This document shows positions 58,701 through 64,000 of a DNA stretch of 64,000 nucleotides, in pieces. The notes below the pieces were generated by a model. The model did not search any database and was not told where the DNA came from. It saw nothing but the letters and a program-made list of their open reading frames with translations. The stretch covers positions 170,324 through 234,323 of the forward strand of contig JAFKJK010000011.1 in NCBI GenBank assembly GCA_017306015.1, in the 5' to 3' direction. The translations under genes and the position numbers were made by a program. This DNA comes from Propionibacteriaceae bacterium. GTDB taxonomy: Bacteria > Actinomycetota > Actinomycetes > Propionibacteriales > Propionibacteriaceae. The stretch's first letter is position 1. The number at the start of each line of letters is the position of its first letter.

Positions 58701-58883
58701 AATCCGTGGGCCAGGGCCATCGCGGACGGCGACTACGAGTCCGTGAAGCCCAACCGGGGCCTGACCGTCCCGGTGGCTGTGGACCGGGCCAGCTGGACCG
58801 CCCAGAAGCCGCTGGGCGTGATGGTGGTCGCCTACGACAACCGTGCGGGCTCGGCCGAGGCGCAGCTGCTGACCGTCCGCTGA
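55713..58883 (+). CDS. Secreted subtilisin-like serine protease (S8) with PA domain
   Basis: 1056-residue exported protease. Signal peptide (residues 1-28, ends SAA), I9-type prodomain (KVDVIVQLTGDPVAVAEAK to VRIQSSKVAALTSLPGV), then the catalytic domain with Asp182 (IIDTGIDYTHADF), His258 (GHGSHVAGTAAG), the oxyanion Asn in SAGNEGHAPY, and Ser595 in LSGTSMAAPHVAG. Between His and Ser lies a PA domain (ERGTCARAAKAIFGQQAGAA). The C-terminal 400 residues are beta-rich, Fn3-like, with no obvious cell-wall anchor. GAAAGGTCAGCC precedes GTG 55713. Predicted to degrade extracellular protein. Convergent with a small lipoprotein gene 6 bp away. Confidence 0.94.
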   Translation: MHLRSSVAVVAAIALGIAVPTGSSAAPPADPTSRFAKAPSSGRLSATVTPRAVQNNKKVDVIVQLTGDPVAVAEAKAGSDFSTTKRNQVKSTLRTAQDALAKQISGKGGSVTYRMQSAYNGVRVRIQSSKVAALTSLPGVKAVHTLTPKTLDNTESVPFIGSGTAWEAYGKTGKGVKLAIIDTGIDYTHADFGGPGTTAAFTQAAANSTAPADPNLFGPNAPRVKGGWDFVGDAYDADGDAEAATPKPDANPLDCEGHGSHVAGTAAGSGVTTDGKTYGGPYNKSTEKTAFKVGPGVAPQVDLYALRVFGCAGSTDVTVEAIDWAVDHGMDVINMSLGGPFGRSDDPDAVAASNAVAAGVVVVASAGNEGHAPYIVGSPSVGQGVISVAAVDSIGQFPGASLKSGDTTVKAINANGADLPSGNFSVVVVADDPATADNEALGCTADAFTAAGIEAGKNQLAVVERGTCARAAKAIFGQQAGAAAVLMVNTDDGYPPYEGRITSNPDTGEGFTVTIPFLGVPKSAGATVRGLAGKNLTMVSTQIDNPSFRDYADFSSGGPVNGDSGLSPLVAAPGVSISSAAVGTGSDSTVLSGTSMAAPHVAGVAALTVQAHPKWKASQIASAVVGTADPDKLADDVNSITLGGVGLVDPAQAVSTQTYVTGDKYFDKAGAVWEDSLSFGFAESNIGFAKTKTITITNTGNVPVVYTLTNVKDPDSRPATLRFSTNRVVVPARGSASVKVTLIAAAASVGSSIADPDDQFNFYQISGQVLLTASDRSQLRVPYLLVPRASSQLTASLAGGGHFDLAKWGSPGTPPALNVRLANPFGALTATADFYTLGLTDKADAKRGWGGSGYDLRAAGVQSFDVDGDKMLVFAVNNYTRWSNAATNEFDVLIDVDGDKTPDYDVFSYDSGYVRTGDYNGTVEVFIRDLATGAFGSSGFLATSPTDSSTILLPVLAGDLGLKASGPTRGAFTYTVQSFSLEDSDAGDEFSGSATYNPWARAIADGDYESVKPNRGLTVPVAVDRASWTAQKPLGVMVVAYDNRAGSAEAQLLTVR

Positions 58884-58889
58884 TCGGCG

Positions 58890-59300
58890 TCAGCGAGCCG
58901 AGGAGCACAGCTTGGGGACGTCGCCGCGTCCGAAGCGGTAGTCGTAGGTCTTGGCGTCGACCGTGACGACGACCCGCATACCGGGAGTGATCACCTGGGA
59001 GTACATCATCCCGGGCTTCGGGCAGCCGAGCGAGGAGTCGTTCCAGGTGACCGACTCCGCGCTGACGACGGTCGGCGTTCCGGTGACCCCGTGTTGGGCG
59101 AGGTCGTCCTTGATGGCCTGCAGGCGGGACGGGCTCACCTCCGCCGGGCTCCCGGACGGGGTGCTCAGCGGCGGCACGGTCTGGAACGGCGGGCGCGACT
59201 CGGGCGCGGACGGCGTGCTCATCGGACCTCCCTGGCTGGTGCAGCCGACCAGCAGCAGCGCCGGGATCACCGTCGCCGCGATGCCGATGGATGGCCGCAT
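58890..59300 (-). CDS. Small predicted lipoprotein, unknown function
   Basis: 136-residue exported protein. Signal peptide with lipobox ALLLVGC (Cys20). The mature part begins with a Pro/Ser-rich linker; the C-terminal half contains SVTWNDSSLGCPKPGMMYSQVITPG and KTYDYRFGRGDVPKLC, a motif set (SLGCP...QVITPG) shared with other small secreted actinobacterial proteins, some of them inhibitor-like. I do not recognise a named family. It ends six bases from the protease gene on the opposite strand, an association that could be accidental; an immunity or inhibitor role for it is speculation. Confidence 0.72.
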   Translation of the reverse strand: MRPSIGIAATVIPALLLVGCTSQGGPMSTPSAPESRPPFQTVPPLSTPSGSPAEVSPSRLQAIKDDLAQHGVTGTPTVVSAESVTWNDSSLGCPKPGMMYSQVITPGMRVVVTVDAKTYDYRFGRGDVPKLCSSAR

Positions 59301-59389
59301 GGGCGTTCCTCCTGTTCCCCCTCCAGCCTAGATGCCGATGCCGCACCCGCGTCCGGGCCTAGGCTGGCCGGGGACGGAAAGGAATGCGG

Positions 59390-60001
59390 ATGGCACTCAG
59401 CGTCCAGCATCGGTCGGTCGGTCCGATGGACAACACCGTGTACCTGGTCACCGATCACGACTCCGGCGACCGGCTGTTGATCGATGCCGCCGCCGAACCG
59501 GACGCGATCGCGTCCCTGCTCGGCGACGGCCCGGTGCGGTGGCTGCTGACCACGCACAGCCACCACGACCACATCGGTGCCTTGGCCGCCGTCGCCGCCG
59601 CTCACCCCGAGGCGACCGTCCTCGCTGGGGACGCGGACGCGGACGCGATCACCGCGGCCACCGGCGTCCGGATCGGGCGGCGGCTGCACGACGGTGACAC
59701 CCTCGCCCTCGGCGAGCACACGCTCGACGTGATCGGTCTGCGGGGCCACACCCCGGGATCGGTCGCGGTCGCCGCCGAGATCGACGGCGTGGTGAACCTG
59801 TTCACCGGCGACTCGCTGTTCCCCGGCGGCGTCGGCAACACCGATCACGACCCGGGACGCTTCGCCAGTCTGCTCGGCGACGTCGTCGCTCGCGTCTTCG
59901 ACCGCTACGACGACGCCGTCGTCTGGCCGGGCCACGGTCGGCCGACCACGCTCGGCGTCGAGCGTCCACATCTGGGCGAGTGGCGCGCCCGTGGCTGGTA
60001 G
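59390..60001 (+). CDS. Metallo-beta-lactamase-fold hydrolase
   Basis: 203-residue MBL-fold protein with the zinc motif THSHHDHIGA (HxHxDH type), further ligand His in LRGHTPGSVAV, Asp in TGDSLFPGG, and His in VWPGHGRPT. It resembles glyoxalase II and other small thioester hydrolases, and in this mycothiol organism could act on mycothiol conjugates, which is inference. ATG 59390 is preferred because AAGGA lies six bases upstream; the ATG at 59384 would put the ribosome binding site too close. The third P1 palindrome follows in the spacer before the convergent thrE gene. Confidence 0.9.
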   Translation: MALSVQHRSVGPMDNTVYLVTDHDSGDRLLIDAAAEPDAIASLLGDGPVRWLLTTHSHHDHIGALAAVAAAHPEATVLAGDADADAITAATGVRIGRRLHDGDTLALGEHTLDVIGLRGHTPGSVAVAAEIDGVVNLFTGDSLFPGGVGNTDHDPGRFASLLGDVVARVFDRYDDAVVWPGHGRPTTLGVERPHLGEWRARGW

Positions 60002-60033
60002 TCGGCCTGTTCCGTCCCCGCGCGTCCAAAGTT

Positions 60034-60093
60034 CGCTCCCGAAAGGGACGTTCGCTCCCGAATTTTCGGGAGCGAACGTCCCTTTCGGGAGCG
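60034..60093. repeat. Long palindrome, family P1, copy 3
   Basis: 29-bp perfect arms (60034-60062, 60065-60093) around TT. The arms are identical to copy 1. It sits between the convergent MBL-hydrolase and ThrE genes. Confidence 0.95.
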
Positions 60094-60149
60094 TTCCTTG
60101 CTCCGGCGGGCGGCGGGGGAGCCGGAGCCGGGGTAGGGACGTCGGCGGG

Positions 60150-61523
60150 CTACGGACGCTGGAACCAGCGTCCGACGTACCAGGAGCCGCCGGCCTCGGG
60201 ACGGGTGAACGCCCACTCCGGATCGGTGAGCATCCGGGCGGCGGCGAGTCCGGCGACCATCGCGATCGCCGCCAGCGCCGTCGCGACCCCGTTCTCGATC
60301 GCCGGGGTGACGTCCGCCCGATCGAAGTAGATCAAGGTTCGCAGGGCCGCTGACCCGGGAATCGTCACCAGCACGGTCGGCACCGTCATGATGATCTTGT
60401 TGTAGCCGAGCCAGCGCTCGGCCAGCGCGCAGAGCAGGCCCATCACGAACGTCCCGACGAACGTGGCGACGTGCGGCTTGGCGCCGGATTCCAGCAGTAG
60501 CAGCCGCGGGACGTTGCCCAGCGCGGCGGCCACCCCGGCGGTGATCGCCATCCGCAGCGGTGAGTTGAACATCGTCGCCCAGCCGAACACCGCGGCGAAG
60601 CTGGCCGCGAGCAGCACCGTCCAGACCAGGGGCGCCGGCCCGTCCAGCACCGGGACGGGATCGGGGGACGCGCCGCTGAACGTCACCACCATCCAGACGC
60701 CGATCGTCAGCGCCAGCAGCACCATCGCCGCGTACGCCATCCGCGGGACGCCGGCCATCAGGTCGATCCGGGCCAGGTCCAACCCGGCCGTGACCAGCGG
60801 AAACCCCGGGATCAGGAAGATCGCAGCGCACACCAGCCCGGCGGCCATCCGGTTGCTGGGGCCGCCAAGGGACGCGTCCAGCACCCGGGTGAAGCCCACG
60901 TACAGACCGGTCGCGACGGCCGCGGACACCAGCACCACAGCCAGGTGGTTGAACTGCAGCCGGGTCAGCGTGCGGTTCAGCCGGAAGGCCAGGGCGGACG
61001 CGACGAACACCGCCACCGCCTCCCGCCAGCCGCCGTTGGTGAGCAGCGTGACCGCAGCGCAGGCCAGGCCGACCAGCGGCACCAGCAGCCACAGTGAGTA
61101 CAGCTTGGGCGTCCGCTCGATGGCGTCGAGCCCGGCGTCCACCTCGGCGACCGTGGCGCGCTCGGGCAGGTCGCGGGCGAAGTCCTGCAGCATCGCGATC
61201 CGGTTCGCGTCCACGCCGGGGGCGGGGATCTCGGACACCTGCGTGCGGAAGGCGTTCCGCCGGAAGACGGTGAGCGTGATGTCGGTGTAGGTCACCTGCG
61301 CCCGGATCCGGGCGATCCCGACCGTCCGGGCGACCGCTGACATCACCTCGCGGACCCGCAGCCCGGACGTCCCGGCGGCGAGCATCATGATCCCCGCCCG
61401 CAGCACGACGTTCGAGCGCCGGATCAGGTGACGCGGTTCCAGCGCGTCCTCATGCTCGTGCTCGGGGAAGTCCGGGGTGTCGGTGGTCTCGTCCACAATC
61501 TGCAAACCTAGCCAGCCGCGCAT
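60150..61523 (-). CDS. thrE: Threonine/serine exporter ThrE
   Basis: 457-residue membrane protein combining the two parts of the ThrE family (DUF1212 plus DUF3815). The N-terminal cytoplasmic part (RSNVVLRAGIMMLAAGTSGLRVREVMSAVARTVG) precedes ten TM helices, e.g. LYSLWLLVPLVGLACAAVTLL, HLAVVLVSAAVATGLYVGF, RMAYAAMVLLALTIGVWMVV and KIIMTVPTVLVTIPGSAALR. In Corynebacterium ThrE exports L-threonine and L-serine. Start at 61523 (ATG) is the listed frame start; an inner GTG at about 61497 (VDETTDTPDF) is an alternative. Convergent with the MBL hydrolase gene. Confidence 0.9.
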   Translation of the reverse strand: MRGWLGLQIVDETTDTPDFPEHEHEDALEPRHLIRRSNVVLRAGIMMLAAGTSGLRVREVMSAVARTVGIARIRAQVTYTDITLTVFRRNAFRTQVSEIPAPGVDANRIAMLQDFARDLPERATVAEVDAGLDAIERTPKLYSLWLLVPLVGLACAAVTLLTNGGWREAVAVFVASALAFRLNRTLTRLQFNHLAVVLVSAAVATGLYVGFTRVLDASLGGPSNRMAAGLVCAAIFLIPGFPLVTAGLDLARIDLMAGVPRMAYAAMVLLALTIGVWMVVTFSGASPDPVPVLDGPAPLVWTVLLAASFAAVFGWATMFNSPLRMAITAGVAAALGNVPRLLLLESGAKPHVATFVGTFVMGLLCALAERWLGYNKIIMTVPTVLVTIPGSAALRTLIYFDRADVTPAIENGVATALAAIAMVAGLAAARMLTDPEWAFTRPEAGGSWYVGRWFQRP

Positions 61524-61544
61524 CCGGACGGCGACCGTGGTCGC

Positions 61545-62141
61545 TCAGCGGTCGCCGGACGCAGCCTCCCGTGCGAGGTGTTCGACCTTGTCGTGGTAGG
61601 TCCGCCACCACGCCTCGTCGCGTCGCGGCACGTTCGAGACCCCGGGACGCAGCCCCACCGCTCCGTCGATCAGCTCGCGGACGATGTCGGCCTGGCCGAG
61701 GTGCCGGGAGGTCTCGGCCAGCATGTGCGCCTCGATCAGGTGCAGACTGACCTGGTTGTGCCCCTCGGGCCACCACGCCACCGTGCCGATGGCGTCGGCG
61801 TCCAGCTCGGCGATGGTGCGGTCGGCGTGCTCGCAGGCCTTGCGGTACCAGCCGATGATCTCCGCCGAGCTCTCCTCCGCGGTGGCGTACAGGTCGGCGT
61901 TCGGGTCGTCCTCGTCCTCCTCCCACCAGCCCGGGAAGCCGTCCAGCGGGCGGCCGAACGAGTCCCCGAAGTAGCCGACCTCGCAGCACGCGAGGTGCTT
62001 GACCAGGCCGAGCAGGTTCGTCCCGGTCGGCACCAGGGGACGGCGCAGGTCGTACTCGCCCAGGCCGTCCAGCTTCCACAACAGGGCCTCTCGAGCCCGG
62101 GCGAGGTAGTGGTGGACCTCGCCCTTCGCGTCCACGGGCAT
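61545..62141 (-). CDS. DinB-family protein
   Basis: 198-residue four-helix-bundle protein of the DinB/YfiT superfamily, often mycothiol- or bacillithiol-dependent transferases. Its N-terminus VDAKGEVHHYLARAREALLWKLDGLGEYDLRRPLV, the helix GLVKHLACCEVGYFGDSFG with a metal-type His, and HLIEAHMLAETSRHLGQADIVRELIDGAVG with the second and third His, mark the DUF664/DinB_2 type. It ends just before the thrE gene on the same strand and starts four bases after the isochorismatase-type gene, so the two form an operon. Function unknown. Confidence 0.87.
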   Translation of the reverse strand: MPVDAKGEVHHYLARAREALLWKLDGLGEYDLRRPLVPTGTNLLGLVKHLACCEVGYFGDSFGRPLDGFPGWWEEDEDDPNADLYATAEESSAEIIGWYRKACEHADRTIAELDADAIGTVAWWPEGHNQVSLHLIEAHMLAETSRHLGQADIVRELIDGAVGLRPGVSNVPRRDEAWWRTYHDKVEHLAREAASGDR

Positions 62142-62145
62142 CGAC

Positions 62146-62703
62146 TCAGACCTCCGCGAAGTCGAGGTCGGCGACCGTGACCACCCCGGCGGAGCGGCCC
62201 GGCGCGTCCTGGAACTGCCAGTACAGGTTCGTGTGCGCGACGACGGCGTCCGGACTCGGAGCCCCCCACTCGCTCAGGTCCTCGGTGGTGTGGGCGTCAC
62301 TGACCAGGAACGTGTCGTAGCCGCGGACGAACGCCCCGTGCAGCGTCGAGCGGACGCAGGCGTCCGTCTGCGCGCCGGCGACGTACAGCCGGCCGACGCT
62401 CGCCGCGGCGAGGACGTCGGTGAGGTCGGTGTCCTCGAACGAGTCGCCGTACTGCTTCTGGACGCGAGGCTCGTCGTCGGCCGGATCCAGTTCCGGCACG
62501 ATCTGCCAGGGATCGCTCCCGGGCGTGCGGTCCTCGCCGGTGTCCTGCACCCACACGACGGGGACGCCGCTGGCGCGCGCCTTCGCCACGGCGGCGGTGA
62601 TGTTGCCGAGCACCTGGTCGCGCTGCCAGGCGTTGGCCACGACGCCGTTCTGGACGTCGATCACCAGCAGCGCCGAGTTGGGCCGTTCGCTCAGTGGGGT
62701 CAT
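62146..62703 (-). CDS. Isochorismatase-family cysteine hydrolase
   Basis: 185-residue hydrolase of the isochorismatase-like superfamily. Catalytic Asp16 is in LLVIDVQNG, Lys in RVQKQYGDSF, and the nucleophile Cys in AGAQTDACVRSTLHGA with the usual cis-peptide context. Members hydrolyse nicotinamide, ureidoacrylate, carbamoyl or pterin-like substrates; which one is unknown here. GAGGAACCC lies before ATG 62703. It is the first gene of a minus-strand pair with the DinB gene, four bases apart, which suggests a common pathway. Confidence 0.88.
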   Translation of the reverse strand: MTPLSERPNSALLVIDVQNGVVANAWQRDQVLGNITAAVAKARASGVPVVWVQDTGEDRTPGSDPWQIVPELDPADDEPRVQKQYGDSFEDTDLTDVLAAASVGRLYVAGAQTDACVRSTLHGAFVRGYDTFLVSDAHTTEDLSEWGAPSPDAVVAHTNLYWQFQDAPGRSAGVVTVADLDFAEV

Positions 62704-62805
62704 GGGTTCCTCCTGTCACGCATCGTGCGTTGACCTGACGTTACCCGTCCCCACCGACACCGCACCCGGCAACGTCCGGACGCCCGGCCGCCCGGACGGA
62801 CCGGC

Positions 62806-64000
62806 TCAGCTGCCCAGGGTGATCTGCGACCACTGCAGGTTGTGGTCCGAGCCGTAGTAGGCGCTGTTGAACGTGCCGTTCGAGTTCAGCACCATCTGGT
62901 TGGTGTAGGCCAGCGGACCGCCGGTGTTCTTCAGGAACAGGTAGTCGATCCGGCTGCCCACGTAGGTGTAGCTGCGCGGCTTGCTCGGGAAGCCCGAGTT
63001 GGAGCTCGACCGCGTGATGTTGGTGCGGCTGTCGGCCGAGGCCGCGCTGACGTAGCCGGCGTCGATCATGTCCTGCGGCGCGTCCGCGAAGCCGGACGGG
63101 ATCATGCCGCCGAAGTTCACGTTGAAGTCGCCGCCGACGACCACCGGGTAGCCGCGCGGGTTCAGCTGGGAGAGCCGGCTGTTCAGGGCCGCGACCAGGT
63201 CCCGGCGCAGTTGCCGCCGGTTCGTGCCGGAGTCGTCGCCCTGCAGGTGGGCGGAGACCGCGAACATCACCTCACCGGTCGCCTTCACCCTGAGCTGCGC
63301 CCAGGCGAAGAACCGGTCGGAGTTGCGCGACCAGTCCGCGTTGACCAGGGAGGAGAACTGGAACTGCCCGGACGCGAGCAGGTCGAACTTCGAGGCGCGG
63401 TAGTACACCTGGTTGGAGGGCCAGCTCGACTGGCCGGACGGTGGAGGGTTCCAAGCCACCGTCCACTCACCCGACAGCAGGTTGATCAGGTCCTGGTCCT
63501 GGGTCACGTCCTGGCCGTTGACGGTGACGTGCACCCGGGACGCCTCCTGCACCATCAGGACGTCGGGGTTGGCCAGCCGGACGCTGTTGGCGACGGCTCC
63601 GCGGGAGCTGGACCAGTCCGGGACGGGACCGCTCCTGCGGGCCGCCTGGTCGGTCACGTTGAAGGTGGCCACCCGCAGCTGGGTGCCGTACGCCTGCCGG
63701 GCGCTCGGCCAGCCGAAGGCGATCTTGCCGTTGCGGCTGCGCGGGCCGTTGTGCGGGACGAGCCGCAGGTAGGCCGGGTTGCCGGTGGTGGAGCCGATCA
63801 GGCGCTGGTAGCCCTCGGGGATCGTCAGCACGGTGGACGTTGCCGTGATCGGCAGGCCGGTCACCTCGACGTACCTGGCCTTCTGGTTGTCGACCAGCGG
63901 CTTGTTGTCCCAGGACAGCCGGACGTCGATCGACGTGCCCACCTTGAACCGCTTCCAGGTGATCTGGACGGCGTTGGACCCGGCCCGGCTGACGCCGGTG
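62806..64000 (-). CDS. Endonuclease/exonuclease/phosphatase-family protein, 5' end outside window
   Basis: At least 398 codons, N-terminus cut by the right edge. The upstream part (SNAVQITWKRFKVGTSIDVRL, then VEVTGLPITATSTVLTIPEGYQ) looks like an Fn3 or similar beta domain. The rest is an EEP-type DNase I fold: TFNVTDQAARR, NPDVLMVQEASRV (catalytic Glu), GGDFNVNFGGMIP (Asp and Asn) and GSDHNLQWSQITLG (the His of SDH). The mix of a beta domain with an EEP domain suggests a secreted nuclease, sphingomyelinase-like or phosphodiesterase enzyme. The stop is at 62806-62808. The isochorismatase gene follows 102 bp later on the same strand. Confidence 0.9.
   Translation of the reverse strand, partial: TGVSRAGSNAVQITWKRFKVGTSIDVRLSWDNKPLVDNQKARYVEVTGLPITATSTVLTIPEGYQRLIGSTTGNPAYLRLVPHNGPRSRNGKIAFGWPSARQAYGTQLRVATFNVTDQAARRSGPVPDWSSSRGAVANSVRLANPDVLMVQEASRVHVTVNGQDVTQDQDLINLLSGEWTVAWNPPPSGQSSWPSNQVYYRASKFDLLASGQFQFSSLVNADWSRNSDRFFAWAQLRVKATGEVMFAVSAHLQGDDSGTNRRQLRRDLVAALNSRLSQLNPRGYPVVVGGDFNVNFGGMIPSGFADAPQDMIDAGYVSAASADSRTNITRSSSNSGFPSKPRSYTYVGSRIDYLFLKNTGGPLAYTNQMVLNSNGTFNSAYYGSDHNLQWSQITLGS

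Overview
The window is a stretch of GC-rich chromosome from an actinobacterium. The evidence is a mycothiol pair (mshA/mshB), an FprA-type ferredoxin reductase, a LAxTG-type sortase signal, frequent GTG starts, and several genes whose start codon lies 6-7 bases after a TANNNT -10 box with no ribosome binding site (leaderless transcripts). Gene content fits the Propionibacteriales broadly; a family assignment such as Propionibacteriaceae is my inference. I see no rRNA, tRNA, transposase, phage or CRISPR. This is ordinary chromosome, densely coding on both strands, but unusually rich in dispersed palindromic and repeated elements.

Layout. 1-6053: DNA repair pair nei/lhr (minus). 6251-6888: vapBC-like toxin-antitoxin pair whose toxin lacks one catalytic Asp. 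7217-11458: RND efflux pump divergent from a MarR regulator. 11459-17350: OsmC protein, a MalT-like LuxR regulator and galM, interspersed with a repeated non-coding element that looks like a small RNA gene with its own promoter and terminator (three copies). 17350-19196: secreted nuclease and Bcr/CflA-type transporter. 19392-21669: mshA and mshB. 21791-27456: ferredoxin reductase, TetR regulator, DUF3048 lipoprotein, an MGDG-synthase-like glycosyltransferase and a membrane protein. 27563-33308: CE4 deacetylase, photolyase, TspO-like membrane protein, Crp/Fnr regulator, sortase-anchored surface protein, DUF2752 protein. 33391-38208: RDD protein, threonine catabolism genes tdh and kbl with an MFS exporter between them. 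38220-42639: two-component system, ABC ATPase and permease. 42962-47382: MFS transporter, TerC protein behind a likely yybP-ykoY (Mn2+) riboswitch, rhomboid protease, patatin-like lipase. 47486-51411: DinB-like and DUF2199 proteins, adenine deaminase, NUDIX hydrolase, YegP-like DUF1508 protein. 51664-64000: dual-specificity phosphatase, PEP-synthase/rifampin-phosphotransferase-like protein with a membrane tail, subtilisin-type protease, small lipoprotein, metallo-beta-lactamase-fold hydrolase, ThrE exporter, DinB protein, isochorismatase-type hydrolase, and the 3' part of an endonuclease/exonuclease/phosphatase.

The unusual material is mostly between or inside genes. (1) A candidate small RNA family at 11649-11936 (+), 17309-16984 (-) and 15851-15661 (-), with a conserved 37-bp upstream box, conserved promoter spacing, a covarying UUCG hairpin and an identical terminator loop. 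(2) Two arrays, 11 kb apart, each with six copies of a 30-bp element (TGAACC-N18-GGTTCA) in forward then inverted orientation; each array supplies the stop codon of the adjacent gene. (3) Three copies of a 60-64 bp near-perfect palindrome, all between convergent genes. (4) Two copies of a 74-bp palindrome with a compensatory change. (5) An in-frame, REP-derived, roughly 200-residue insertion with a 3 x 24-residue repeat inside the Lhr helicase core. None was checked against databases.
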